NCBI GenBank assembly: GCA_943737045.1
Contig: CALSFV010000014.1
Coordinates: 930,001-994,000 of the forward strand
Origin: Parapristionchus giblindavisi
Taxonomy: Eukaryota; Nematoda; Chromadorea; Rhabditida; Diplogasteridae
Direction: 5' to 3'
Length of the DNA: 64,000 bases
Shown here: positions 1 through 15,541 of the stretch, piece by piece
Layout: the number at the start of each line of letters is the position of its first letter
Position numbering within the stretch: the stretch's first letter is position 1
Program-made: the position numbers and the translations under genes
The notes under the pieces: generated by a model
Database searches by the model: none
What the model saw: only the letters and a program-made list of their open reading frames with translations
Told to the model about the DNA's origin: nothing

Positions 1-21
1 ATATTTCTGATTTTTCTTTCT

Positions 22-417
22 GTGGTCTTTTTCGGACGAAAGTTGGCGAATTTAACACAACAAGACACTTATATCAATGGTATGCATATTCCAGGTCCCA
101 GCGGATCAAATCTCGTCACAAAATCGAACATTCAGTGTGCTCAATTCATTATTGATCTTCACTATGACGTAGGCCTAAATATCAGGAAAATTGTTTCCAA
201 TCGAAACTTGCAGGTCTCTGAATTCATATCTATAGATGAATCTAGAAAATTCGAACTGAGTTTCTCATACGTCAATGGTACTGAGCAAAAGGACAACACT
301 TCCGCCACTGCTAACGATATCATGAATGTATGCAAAAAACTAGAACGAAGTAACATTATTCTGTTAGCTTTTTTCGTAAAATTAATTCTATTACAGTTGC
401 CTGTGATTCTGATATAG
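22..417 (+). CDS. Unrecognised 3' gene end or small ORF
   Basis: I do not recognise this protein. An open frame of 131 codons runs to a TAG at 415-417. It has a polar first part with several possible N-glycosylation sites and a very hydrophobic last 20 residues (ILLAFFVKLILLQLPVILI), which could be a membrane helix or a GPI-anchor signal. An acceptor-like TTCCAG at about 88-93 suggests the true coding part may begin there as a last exon, with the rest outside the window. It lies about 240 bases upstream of the first visible exon of gene A1 on the same strand, so it could belong to the preceding gene. No second copy is present to test conservation. Coding status is uncertain. Confidence 0.35.
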   Translation: MVFFGRKLANLTQQDTYINGMHIPGPSGSNLVTKSNIQCAQFIIDLHYDVGLNIRKIVSNRNLQVSEFISIDESRKFELSFSYVNGTEQKDNTSATANDIMNVCKKLERSNIILLAFFVKLILLQLPVILI

Positions 418-655
418 TAAATAGCTCAATAATCCAGCAACCTTCGGATGTTCATTTATCTATTGTCAGTTTCTCATAACTTATCACTTCACTTTGCAAG
501 GGACCTCGGTCAATTGTCTCTTCCTTTCGAGCTACTTTAAAATTCTCTGCACTGCCGAGTTGAGGGCACTGACCGTTGTTAAAGGTTGCCTTAAATAGAA
601 GGACTATTTATTATTTGCAAATAGATTTTCAACTTTGTCACAAATTTCTTTTCAG

Positions 656-2525
656 ATTCCTGACACTACGCAACCGTCATTTAACTGTTCTCACTTACCC
701 GGCCATAGCATTTAGTGAGTGATGTAGAAGCTAGCTCCTTCCATAGTTTTATCAACGATCTGCCCTTTCAATTGAAACATTCAAAATCTGGAATACAATA
801 GTACTTTGACGATTGTCCGTTTAAAATCTGTTTGAATTTCCACGATTTCACAATTGCGTTTTGGCTGAAATGAATTTAAATTTAAAGAAACAATATATTC
901 TTCAACAATATAAAGAGGAAAATTGCAGTATCCAACGGGAGGACAGAGAATTGGAACAGGTCTCAGATCTGAAATGCTATCGACGGAAGTTCATCTTCGA
1001 TAATTCTCTCGGTCAGCCTCGTGCCACTGGCGATAACTTCAATATCTACTGTGGTATCCCAGGTTAATTTTGACTCATATGTTCAAGAATTTGATCTTTG
1101 ATCTTTGATATGATCTTTGATCTTTTGCAGTTTGCTCACTGTGCACAAATATTCCCGAATACGATTGTCCATATTGTTCTGCTGCCGAGTTCAATGCCTC
1201 TACGAATGGATCGTGCGCCACGCTAACTGTAAGATATGAGGAACCGTATCGTTGAAGTTTGACAAACTCACATGCTCACAGTGACGTCACAAAAAGACGT
1301 GAACATGGGAGGTCCTTTTACGATAGTTACGTCTCAGTTTATCAAGAAGAAAAATAAATTTATATAACATCATCGCAACTGCAAGAGATAAAGAAAATAT
1401 TGAATATTTAAACAGGACCACGTCTAAAATTGCTTGGTTCAGTGTCACGGCAAGCAGTGGATCTACAACAGCGGCGATCGCATAACTGGAACTCCCACTT
1501 GCAAGCGCTCGAAATCCACTGATGGTTATGTGTGGACGATGCAGAAGGATGGACACGACATTGAAATGCACAAGGGCGCCTGCTCTCAGCAGTGTGAGGA
1601 GTCTATTTTAACAATGAATTTGATCTATGATTCTCTCAATTTGTGAATTTCTCGTATGTTTTTCCGCTAATATTACGAATATTTCTTACTTTTTCAGATG
1701 ATTGCGCTTCGGCCAATCCACTCAAGTCTGAATGTGATTCTGCCTGCGGCCAATGCGACGTAGTTCGTATCAAGAGCCCCATACAGTGCACCGATTCTTC
1801 CACCGAGATGATGTGCGCTTCGCTTATTTAATTTATTTTTTTTTAAAATTTATTTAATCAAATTATAATAATTTTGTAATCTCAATGCGCCAATTTTTAA
1901 ATTTCAATTTTGATTTTACTGATTGTACAATTTCAGTGCTGAGATTACTGCACATCAAATAAAGATACCGAAGCTGATTACTTGCGATAAATCCAATGGA
2001 AATTGGTATGCGGACTCGAACAAGTCGAACATCATCCCCAAGGGAACCAATGTCTTTTGTGAACGTGAGTATTTGAAGTTATGAGAATCTTCCTATATTT
2101 AGCAAAATATTTCATCTTCCACCTTATCTTCCGTTGGCAGACAAAAATATTATTTTTAAATAACAAAAAAAACAATGAAAAACATTTTTCCAGCTGTCGC
2201 GAACTATAATCTTGGAGAACTCCACACCACATCGTGTAATGCTGAGAGTAACCATGCTGAATCGTGCAACGCCTTGTACTATGCCGCCGGCGGTGCCGGA
2301 CTTCTTCTTCTACTAATCATAATTGGAGGCGTTATTGAATTTATTTGGAATGGTAGAAGAAGCGAGAATGTGGTGGAGCAGACATATAGCGATGCTGAGT
2401 GGCTGGCTGAGTTGGAAGAGGAAATCAGAACACTAGAAGCAAAAGCGAAAGGACGCCAAACTCTCCGCATATTTCTCTTGAAGTGTGAAGTGAAACGTCT
2501 GAGAGAGGAGCTTCCTCCCAATTAG
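656..2525 (+). CDS. Gene A1: cysteine-rich single-pass membrane protein
   Basis: Seven exons fit GT-AG introns in consistent phase: 656-714, 929-1062, 1131-1228, 1443-1593, 1698-1812, 1937-2064 and 2194-2525. The signal-peptide exon is upstream and was not identified. The ectodomain is built from exon-sized cysteine modules of two alternating types: one with a W-Y-x-x-G-D core (IYNSGD, exon 4; NWYADS, exon 6) and one with C-x-x-C clusters (exons 3 and 5). The last exon has a Gly/Leu/Ile membrane helix near 2283-2345, an Arg-rich stop-transfer and an acidic, probably coiled-coil tail ending at TAG 2523-2525. AATAAA follows at 2665-2670. The frames of exons 1 to 3 are supported by synonymous differences against the copy at 12.1-13.6 kb. 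Function is unknown; a surface receptor or adhesion role is only inference. No B unit follows this copy. Confidence 0.72.
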
Positions 2526-3700
2526 CAGGTGACCCCTCACTCCTTCTCTACGGCTGACCCCGTCTCTTCGCCCGACCCCTGACCCCGTCTCTTCGCCTCA
2601 CCGGCGACAGCTCCCGTCCCTTTATCTTTCATCGTTCTTTTCTCTACTCGTACTGTGTACGAGAAATAAAATAAATCAATGATTCTGTTGTATAATCACT
2701 TGGACAATTTGGAAGAAAAAGTGCACACCCAAGATCAGGGCTGGGACAGAAAACACTAATTTCTTTTCAAAAAATAGGAAAAAAAAGAAAATTGGGAAAA
2801 AAAGCAGCAAATGTAATAAAATTATAGATTGTCATTATTGCCTTTTATTAGATTGCTTAGAAAACCCATTTCGCAAACTTTCCGATCTACGCGCAGCCAA
2901 CGAAAAAAAAATAACATGCAATAAATACAACAGATGCTTCACTTGACTTTGCAGGGTAGTAAGCGATACAGCCTCCCCTTCAACGGCAAAATGACTTGAC
3001 TTGACATCTCAACTAATCCCCTATAGGTGGGTTTGAGTTGAGAGCGTGAACATCTCTCGTTCTTTTTCACTAGGCCCACAAGTCAATTGCATTGCCCGCG
3101 AGTTTTTCACCTTGGTCATGTTCTTTTATTCCTGTAATTCTGAAAGCAAAAAGAGAAGGGGAAAACCAAATCAGCACCACGTACGGCGAGAAGGCCATCG
3201 TTCATCACATTTTTTAAAAATTTTATTAGATGTCGCTGGTCTAGCAGTGATAGGACTTGATACGCCTTGAATAACGGGATTTCCTCTACCTTTTATATAA
3301 TAGATTATTGATTCATAAATCGCTTTAATCAGGAATAATTGTATTAATGGAAGTGTTCACAGCATAAAGATATTGATATGACCATTGGGCATGGACAAGT
3401 AACGACAAACAAAACTGCAATGTAATTACAAACGGGACGAAAGAAATAATGGCGTGATAAAACGGGTTGGTACAACACCAAAAGCAAATAAAATAAAAAA
3501 AGTGAGGAGAAGAAAGAAAATAATTATTTTTTTTAGAAAATAATTATTTTTTTTCTTGAGGAAATAGTACCAATTGTTCAAGATGAAGGAGTGCAACCTT
3601 GAAGATCAGCCGAGGTCGGGTCTTCCCTTTGTTCAGTATTTGGACCTTTTGCGGACAACGTTGACCTATACCAGACCACCCGCGATATAGGCACTTGGGG
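2526..3700. other. Non-coding stretch downstream of A1
   Basis: Beyond the poly(A) signal at 2665-2670 and a C/T-rich run with short tandem GACCCCGTCTCTTCGCC repeats near 2550-2600, I see no gene, RNA or mobile-element structure. The short open frames here have no homologous copy elsewhere in the window and no plausible splice context. Confidence 0.5.
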
Positions 3701-3988
3701 CCTCCCATGCTACTATGGTCCACGGGTTGGAAATAATCATGAAGACTAAAGAGGAAGAAGTTTACTCCATACCCTTGCGACCGTCAGAGGAGAGTCGACA
3801 CGTCGTTGGAACTAAACTTTCCTGTTTGTTTTTTGGGTTTTCTTTTCTATTTTCGTGCTCTCTCGTTCAAAGAGAGGGTAAAATGAACGGAGATAAGAAG
3901 AAGGAGGACAGAAGGAGGAGAGCAAATGAAGTTGTAATGAGAGTTGGAACGACTACATAGATGAAAGATAAACGTCGTTCCAACACTC

Positions 3989-4227
3989 AGAAAAAAAGGT
4001 GTAAAATAGAACACCTTTTCATGTGCATTCCATCAAACTCTAATACCCGATGTGCAACTATTAACAGCTTAAAAAGTGTACTTTTGAACACATGAAAAGG
4101 TGTAAAAATGAACACCTCGAGGTGTAAAAACTACACCTTTTTGAATGGCGCGCGCGCGGTCACCCCCAAAACACTCCGAGGTGTTCTACAAAATTACACC
4201 TGTTCGTTTTTACACCTTTTTTCTGAA
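3989..4227. mobile_element. Short inverted-repeat element (MITE), AGGTGTAAAA type
   Basis: Termini are CAGAAAAAAAGGTGTAAAA at the left and its reverse complement at the right. Internally the AGGTGT/ACACCT motif recurs in both orientations, so the whole piece can fold on itself. No coding capacity. The ends resemble the CACTGAGAG and CACAGAGAAA termini of other short elements in this window. Confidence 0.6.
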
Positions 4228-4398
4228 TGTAATCCTGTATTGTTTGTGCAGAGATCAGAGATCACGGTTGGACTATTCAGACTCTGTATCATTTATATTT
4301 CAAAATAGTCAAACACAAACTAGTACAAGGTAACAGCGAAATGACAAGATACAGGGTACCCTACAATTATCCGGAATGATTTCAGCATTATGATTTCC

Positions 4399-4517
4399 AG
4401 TAGGGTGGCGAAAATGATTCGGGTGCAGATGGCCGTTGCGTTTTTTTAAGAGACATCCTTTATCTACAGATAAAGGGCTATCAGATAAGGTATAAATCAT
4501 ATATTTTGGCCACCTTA
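4399..4517. mobile_element. Short hAT-like inverted-repeat element, degenerate
   Basis: TAGGGTGGCGAAAAT at the left end is mirrored imperfectly by ATTTTGGCCACCTTA at the right. The left end matches the TAGGGTGGCGAGAATG termini of the 0.7 kb elements at 8339 and 38408. No clear 8-base target duplication is visible, so this copy is old or mis-bounded. Confidence 0.4.
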
Positions 4518-4848
4518 AACCATCAGAGACTCCTTGTTAGTTTAATTAAAAATGTCTATAAAAACTGTCCCCCTCCTTCGTTTCAGCCCATTTGAAGGAG
4601 AGGGCGGGGAGCTAAGAAATAAACGTAAAATTGTAAAATGTAAAATTGTAAAATAAAATTGTTTTAAATCTAAATTGTAAAACGGGAGGGTAAGCCTCCC
4701 CCCTCGCAAGGGAGTAGGGGAGCTTTTGCAAATTTCTCCGGAAGCAGGAAAGTGACTTTTTTACTTCGGTCATTATGATCGCTGTAAAATCATACAAAAC
4801 GAGATAAACTGAAATATATATTATTGAAAATTTTTTCTCGTTCACCTG

Positions 4849-5418
4849 TGGCCCATGCAATCTATCAAAAGTTCGCGAAGAAAGTTCGAAAGAAAGTTGC
4901 GAACTTTTTCTCTAATTCTCTCAAAATCCCATGCTATTTTCTCACCGAAAGAAGTTCGACAAAAAGATGCGAACAAAGATGCGAACAAAGTTCGCAACTT
5001 TCTGCCGAGGTGTTAGAGAAATGGAGAAATAGCGTGCAATTTGAAGAGGTGCAGAAAAAGTAAACGGGCGTTTACTTTTTCTTCGCCGAAAACTGAATGC
5101 ACAAATTGACAGCTAAATATTGAAAGTGCATAAGAGTAAAATAGTAGTGAGTAGTTGCTCACTTTACGGCAAATATATTTCCCATTTTCCAATGAATTAC
5201 TTGTGTACAATATTAATTAGTATATGTGCGCGCTCACGAAACTTTTCGCTCAAGAAAGATGCGAACTTTCTTCGGAACTTTCTTTCCATCTTTCTTCGCA
5301 ACTTTTCTTCGATGTTAGAGAGCGTGGGATTTTGAGAGAATTAGAGAAAAAAGTTCGAAGAAAAGTTGGCAACTTTCTTCCGAACTTTGTTGCGAACTTT
5401 TGATAGATTGCATGGACC
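4849..5418. mobile_element. Foldback element with clustered GTTCGC/GAACTT motifs
   Basis: Ends CCATGCAATCTATCAAAAGT and its reverse complement lie at 4853 and about 5415. The flanks carry CCTG on both sides (4845-4848 and 5419-5422), and the related block at about 59.35 kb shows the uninterrupted junction. Both subterminal regions are packed with AAGTTCG, GAACTTT and GCGAAC motifs in both orientations. No transposase. The middle (5050-5220) contains no recognisable gene. Confidence 0.62.
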
Positions 5419-5705
5419 CCTGGTATTTGACACGAAAGGTATCGTTGATCATTTGGAATGCCATGAATTGTATTGTGCCAAAAATGCAAAGAGTACTGAA
5501 AGATTATTTTCTGCTTCGGCAGTGGGGGTCGTTTTTCAACATGGGACAAGTGCATCTTATTCAGATTTTATTTCTCTTTCACGTGATATATGACACTATA
5601 GGCTTCGTTACAAAATTGACATATCATTAATTGTTTTGAACTTATCAGAGTGATTAAGAGTATCAGAGTAAGTTAAGTTGATGCAATGTCAATGTCGATG
5701 TGATG

Positions 5706-7494
5706 TGGTATTAAAATCTTGGAAAGGTAGATGGAAAAGTGAAAAGTAGTGTTAATTTTGTAATAGTAAAAGTAGTTGGAAAAGTAGGAAAGCTTCGTAA
5801 TTGACATACTTTTACAACAAAAATCCCTTTACGCGAGTGTTGGATTACAACTTTTCCAACTATTATGTTGTAACATAATTTCCTTTGAATTTTGAGGTGA
5901 ACATTCAAATAAAATTATCTTTCTTTATCGACGACACTGCGGATGGATATATTTGCTGTTGTAGCCGATGGGTCTCTGCTATAATCCAACCACACAATGG
6001 GCTCTTTACTTTGGTAGAACTTGGGTTATTGTGCAAAGTGTGAGGCAAACCACGTTTCGACATCTTCTTTGTTTTTAAACTTTTCATTTACTAAAGTAAG
6101 TGGGAGGCATTAACTAAAGAGGCAACCCGAGAGAGTAAGGCACGGAGAGTAAGGAGGGACATTTAGTATATGCCAGAAAAATTTTACTGTCTTTATATAA
6201 CGGATTTTAGTTGGTCATTGCGAGCGGAGCCGTGACGAAAAAAACATTAGACACCGCTGTGGACGCGGCGATATGAGCTATGGCTTCAAATCTTGTAATT
6301 ATTTACAATAGAGGTCCCCGATTATAACAGTGACCTCAACTAGACGCAAGCAATTCACTGACTCCTTTCAAACTTCTTTGAACATAGATCATCTCCATTT
6401 TCTGATGTTTTCAGGCTTACTGATCGATTCTAGTTTCTCTCCTTGCAAAATTCACTGGCTAATATGCGCACTATTTTTCCTAATAATCCATCTCTTCAAT
6501 CAAGCTACAAGATTGTCAACTCAGGCGATTGTACTTTTAAAGATGGAGACCCTTGAGTTTTTTCGTAACAAGACTGTTCGGGTAGAATGATAGAGATTTA
6601 TCACACTAACCGAACGACACATTTCATATTGCGTGATGATATGTTTGAAGCTTGTTATGCGCATTGAAAGTACAACTTTTCATGCAAGTAGAGAGTGCCT
6701 ATCCGATTTGCATACTTGACTCTCTCACTTTCCCATTGTCACTTACGCTAATTTCTATAGAATATTAACATTCAATCCCATGTTAATCGTTGCGGGAGTC
6801 AGTCATGCCAACTCAAGGGTCTCCTTCTTTAAGAAAAATTAAAGAGGTAGAGAGGTCCCGATCCGCTATTTTTTTCAAATTCGCGTCAAATGACCACGAT
6901 TCGTATTCACAACTTTTTGAGTTTTTCAAGCTTACTTATTTCTAGTGAAATATTGGATGTGGATGATCCAAGTGTGGCTGACATTCAAGGAGGGGTATCA
7001 AATTGGTCGTTCTCGTTTAAGACGAAAAGCGCATCTGAAAAGTCGCGACCATACCGCCGTGACCATTCCTCTTTTTCATAATATAATTTCCTATTTTAAA
7101 TTTATGTAAGCAATTAGTCAGCGTGTGGGTGAAGGGTACATATGTGTGGTACACCTAACCTAGTTGGTAATTGATTTTGGTTAAATCCATGCGAGAGTGA
7201 GCCGGGAGCAAATTGGACTTTAGAACTTGATTTTCAATTTTTGCAAAATGCGAGGCATACTAATCATTAAATGGAAGTCTCAATCGATGATTGTGTGGGT
7301 TATGTAGAGGGGGACACTAGTTAGTTATATGCACCAGTGCAGAGCTCCGTTCAAAACGAAGCGAGAAACAGAAGTCTAAACACATCATACTCAAATTCAA
7401 AGGAACTTATGTTACAACCTAATACTTTTACAATCACAAAATTAACACTACTTTCACTTTTCCATCTACTTTTCCAAGATTTTATCACCACATC
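5706..7494. mobile_element. 1.8 kb element with long inverted termini, no intact gene
   Basis: The left end (5706-5800) and right end (7400-7494) are reverse complements, built on ATTAAAATCTTGGAAAAGTAGA-like sequence. The same termini bound the 0.2 kb palindrome at 9420-9617. Similar direct sequences flank both sides (about 5660-5704 and 7497-7545, AAGTTAAGTT then CAATGTCAATGTC). Inside are a TTAA-type MITE (6541-6828) and segments 6190-6320 and 7100-7230 that recur inverted at 22.7-23.0 kb. No open frame has transposase features. Confidence 0.5.
6541..6828. mobile_element. TTAA-flanked MITE, 288 bp
   Basis: Ends AGATGGAGACCC and GGGTCTCCTTCT are near-perfect inverted repeats, flanked by TTAA on both sides (6537-6540 and 6829-6832). 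Copies of almost identical length occur at 28571-28858 and 61565-61851. TTAA duplication is typical of piggyBac-type transposition. No coding capacity. Confidence 0.8.
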
Positions 7495-7935
7495 AATGTC
7501 AGAGTGAAAGTTAAGTTAATTCAATGTCAATGTCAATGTCAGACTGAAAACAACAACTTGCATATGCAATGTTTATAACATTGATTGCAATGTGTTAAAT
7601 TGGGGGCTGCCGTGTGAGTATGATTGGGGGCTGGGAGCTGGCGAGCCTTGAGAGGCTGATCAGGGCACTTGCTGTCCTTGATCATTTTCTAAAAAAATAT
7701 GGGCATAAATATATTCATTTTAACTAAAATATTATATTGCTATTGTTACATATCAGTACTTTTTTTCAAAAAAAATCGCCAGAAAAAATTTATGTGCTAG
7801 TTTAGACACCCTTGTCAACGGTCTGCGCTTTCTCGTTGTAAGAGAACATAGAAATAGTGTGCGCAATGAAGAGACCATTGAGCGAGGTCATTCTCTCTTT
7901 AATTTTAATTAATTTTAATTTTAATTTTTGAATAC

Positions 7936-11523
<3,588 letters not shown>

Positions 11524-11624
11524 CTACAATCCAGTGTATTATTATTCAGACTCTACGAGCACATACAGAATCGTAAACTTTCCAACTTGTGTGCACTCCC
11601 CACGTTATCCCACATTCCCAACTT

Positions 11625-12006
11625 GGTCGCAACTGGTCCTGGCCATATGAGATGGCAATAACATGACTAGGATCAGTTTTCGATGCTGATTATGAATCCG
11701 TTTTCAGAAAGTGCCTAATCGACCTAATTTTCGAGAAAATCGGTATTTTATTTCGGAAATTCGGGTGGTTTCCTGCGCAAACCGTCCGGGTGAGCTGGTG
11801 AACTCATCTATAAACTCTCGCAATACTTTACCTTACATTGCCCGATCTTTCCAATGCAATCCAGATAGTTTGTGATGGAAACTACACGACTTTTCGAATT
11901 AACAAGCCAAATTTCAATTCCGATTTTCTCGAAAAGCAGGTCGATTAGGCACTTTCTGAAAACGGATTCGTAATCAGCATGACCAGTACCAGGACCAGTT
12001 GCGACC
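11625..12006. mobile_element. Foldback element between A2 and B1
   Basis: GGTCGCAACTGGTCCTGG at the left is mirrored exactly at 11989-12006. Inner arms (11690-11750 and 11925-11985) also pair over CAGAAAGTGCCTAATCGACC. No coding capacity. If A2 and B1 form one gene, it lies in the connecting intron. Confidence 0.75.
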
Positions 12007-12126
12007 ATCCCCTTGTGAGTATATATTGAGTGTTCAATGAGTATCTAACTTTTTGCGCACTACTTAGTCTAATCTTACCCTGCAAAAGAGTTGAAATCAT
12101 TGCGAAAACAGCACGTTATTTTATTT

Positions 12127-13640
12127 TCACACCGACACCTTTCTATCAGCCCTTTCCTTCTCTAACAACGCTCTGCTTTCTTCAGTCTCCGCAACCAGCT
12201 TCTTCTCGACCTCTTCATGCTTCTTGCCTTCTTCTTTACGTTTACTTTCCTCCTTTTTCCGTCGCTTCTCTTCTTCTTTCAGCTGCTCCTCTTTCTGTTC
12301 CACTACTTTCTTGTTTCTTCTACGATAACAAATAAATCCAACAATGGCTCCAATAATAAGTAAGAGAAGGAGAAGTCCTCCACCTCCGGCGATATAGTAC
12401 ACAGTGTATTCCTTCTTCTTGTTATTTGAAGAATGATTCGAAAGTGTAGTTCCTGTCAGCTGCAAAAACTGTTGTTAAAAACTGTCTGCTGGAGGAATCT
12501 ATGCACTTGATGGAGTCCTTGATACGAACCACGGCGCAGAGTCTACCGGTAGAATTGCACTCCGACTTGAGTGGATTGGTAGTGGCGCAGTCATCTGAAA
12601 AGTATGAAATATTCATAATATTATGAAAAGTTTAAATCAATTCAATCATAGATCATATTCTTCGGGAAAGTAAAGTTAATTTTGTAATATTCATAATATT
12701 TTCAGAATGTTAACGGAATGAAAAATTTCAAAATTCAAAATTTAGAAAATGATATATCAAATTGCGAAAAAAGACTGCTCACACTGCTGAGAGCAGGCGC
12801 CCTTATGCATTTCTATGTCTTGTTGATCCTTCTCCATCATCCATACATAGCCTCCTCTGGCAGAATTTGATCGCTTGCATTTGGGAGTAGCAGTTATGTG
12901 ATCGCCGCTGTTGTAGATCCAACGATTGCCTGGGCACTGAAGCAAACAATTTTAACATGGTGCCTTGATTATCGTTGTTTACTTATATTATTGATTATTT
13001 ATTGATTTAATGATAGTTTCAATATTTTTAGGATTATATGAAGCTTGGTGTACTGAGTGTAGGGCGTCACTATCGTAAAAGGACCACCCATGTTCACGTC
13101 TTTTTGTGCCGTCATTGTGAGCATAATACAAGAGTTTTTCAAGCTTCATAGAGATGGTTCCTTATATCTTACAGCAAGAGTGGCGCAGGATCCATTCGTA
13201 GAGGCATGGAATACGGCTGCAGAACAAGATGAACAATTGTACCCGGGAATGTTCGTGCACATTGTGCAAACTGCAAAAGATCAAAGATCAAAGATCAATC
13301 TCTCGATCATATGAATAAAACCTACCTGGTACGCCACAGTAGACATTGAACTTATCGGCAGCGGGAATGGCACTGGTTTCATTGTGAGAATCCTTGTAGG
13401 TGAACTCTTTCTCCTCGCATTTGAGGTCAGTGACCTGTTCCAGTTGTCCGCCGTCACGTCGAATACTGCAATTTTTTTAAACTTTGATGAAGTTGAGTTT
13501 GATATATAGTTTGATATTCTTTTTTTTTATTTCAAAATGCAGTACCGTACGCTTGTTTCGAATATTTGCAAGAGCAGATATAACTATGGAAGAATCACTC
13601 CTAATCACTCACTAGATGCTATGGCCGGGCAGGTGTTCAC
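12127..13640 (-). pseudogene. Gene A2: cysteine-rich membrane protein, broken
   Basis: Minus-strand exons correspond one-to-one with A1: part of exon 1 at 13613-13640, then 13326-13465, 13173-13270, 12783-12936, a fifth beginning at 12594, and a last exon 12127-12459 encoding a Gly/Leu/Ile membrane helix, an RRR stop-transfer and a Lys/Glu-rich coiled coil. The 128-base exon 6 of A1, A3 and A4 is absent. The fifth exon runs straight into TTTTTGCAG before the last exon with no donor, and the frames do not match. The first exon is cut at about 13640 by the 5' end of a LINE1 copy. Both breaks point to a pseudogene, although the separate domains remain open. Confidence 0.68.
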
Positions 13641-13686
13641 AAAAAAAAGGGCTGAGAGATAGAAGTAGGAACGCAAACGAAGGTAG

Positions 13687-15372
13687 TCTATACTCAGTCT
13701 ATCATGCGCTTTAATCAATACCACATCTGTTTCGAATAAGCTATCCATGCTTGAGCAGTATGCTAATGATTCGTCACTTTCTATTCTTTCTCTAACGGAG
13801 ACTTGGGCCACTTCTTCTACGGTAACTGATGCCATGTTGTCTTTCAATCGATTCACTGTTTATCGTTCTGATAGGTGCTCTTCAACCGCGGGGGAGGAGT
13901 TGCACTTCTCATCGATCAATCCATTCCGTCTCTTTTACTAGATGCTCGCTCTTTCTCTACTCATTGCCAAGCCATTGCCTGTAAGATATCTCGTACAGCA
14001 TCTTCTACAGTAATCCTCTGCGCTGTCTACCGTAGTCCCGCTTGTATTATCGATTCTTTTCTTGAATGCCTAGAATGGCTAAATCAATTGTACCGTAGCA
14101 ATATCTGTCCAATCATTATAACTGGGGATTTCAACTGTAAGGAAGTAGATTGGTCATCTTTATCTGTTCCTTCTCTTTCTATATCACATCCACCATCAGC
14201 CCTCCTTCACTTCTCTATCTCTTCATCTCTTACACAATTGATTATCGATCCGACTAGAGGCAACCATATCCTTGATCTACTCTTAACTTCTGATCCTTCC
14301 ATAATATCATCCTCGTTTGTAGAAGCTCCTCTCCCATCTTTAGATCATTCTATCGTACGCTTTAGTCTAGCCACCTCTCTCACGAAACCTAAACTATATA
14401 AGCGCCGTAACTATTCAAACGTAGATTGGAACAATGTAAATTTCGAAATAGACTCGATTGATTGGAATTCTCTGTTCTCTAATCACATTGATGCCACCGT
14501 AATCTATACTACTTTCGTGGACACAATATCATCTATTATTGATCGCAACGTACCCTATAGATCGGTATCCAACAAACTCCTTAAATTTTCGCCCAAAGCT
14601 CGTAGACTTCTGTCAAAATGTAGGTCTCTTTACAGAAAGCGCTCATCTATAGGTTTATCACCTTATCTCCACGCTAGTTCTGCGCTTAGAAAGTGCATTA
14701 AACAAACTCGTAAGAATAAAGAAAAATCTCTATTACGATCTCGTAATCTTCGCTCATTCTATGCATATTCTAGTTCAAAGATCAAAGATCAATCTCTATC
14801 GCTTCCTACTCTTGTATCTCCTGATGGTTCGCATTGCACCACTGACCATTTAAAGGCTAATGAATTGGCTCGTCATTTCTTGCAATCATTTAATAGCAAT
14901 TCTTATCGTACACCTGATACTTTCTCGCTCTCTTCTAATAGAACCATTGACTATATAGACATCCACCCCATTACTGTATCTAAACTTTTGCGTTCTTTGC
15001 CTGCTCGTAACTCCTCCTCTCCCGATAACATACCATATGTATTTCTTAAGCGCACCTCAGACCATATATGTGTCCCTCTTACCATTATTTACAATCGGTT
15101 TCTTTTGCACGGATCTTCACCTTTATCTTGGCAAACTGCCAATGTCAAAGGCATATACAAGCGAAAGGGGCCTAAAAACAATGCCTCGTCCTATCGACCA
15201 ATCTCACTTACGTGTTCTACATCCAAAGTATTTGAAAGGATAGTTGTCGCTGCACTTTGGCAGCATCTAATCGATAATAAACTAGTCTCCCCTTGTCAAC
15301 ACGGTTTTACGCCAAATCGATCTTGTGTTTCTGCCATACTCTCCTCTTTCTCCCATTGGAACCCTGCTTTAA
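13687..15372 (+). pseudogene. LINE1 ORF2 fragment: endonuclease and start of RT
   Basis: This encodes the apurinic-type endonuclease (LTETWAT, GGGVALLIDQ, ITGDFNCKEVDW, LDHSIVRF) and the linker up to the first reverse-transcriptase motifs (ASSYRPISLTCS, HGFTPNRS). One early base change near 13890 (CCGCGGGGGA) moves the first 60 codons into another frame than the rest, which does not occur in the 43.7 kb copy. The frame ends where LINE3 is inserted. Not functional as it stands. Confidence 0.82.
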
Positions 15373-15541
15373 TAATATTTATGCGTTTTCAAGGAAACAC
15401 GGTACAGAAAAGAACAAATAAAATGAAATGTGTGAATAAATGAGATGAACAGATAGAAATGGTTGAGATGATTTTTGGTGAACACAAGAACTGTCGAAAT
15501 AGAATTACGATGGGGAATAGGAAGATCACATCAATCAATTT

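Larger units (their letters stand above)
3715..5640 (+). repeat. Block repeated in inverted orientation at 59.2-60.1 kb
   Basis: Several segments here reappear as reverse complements near the other end of the window. Segment 3780-3870 (CGTCAGAGGAGAGTCGACAC and flank) matches 60000-60085. Segment 4565-4615 matches 59870-59950. Segment 4810-4848 matches 59345-59385, and 5418-5630 matches 59270-59530. The right-hand block is shorter because the left one carries extra insertions (3989-4227, about 4399-4517, 4849-5418). No convincing transposase was found. It may be a dispersed element or an older segmental duplication. Confidence 0.6.

Noticed and set aside
4860..5410. CRISPR-like array of GTTCGC repeats
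   Set aside because: Repeats are in both orientations with irregular spacing, inside an inverted-repeat element, in a eukaryotic context.
12030..12335. Plus-strand frame of 101 codons rich in Pro, Ser and Leu
   Set aside because: Antisense to the Lys/Glu-rich coiled coil of A2.
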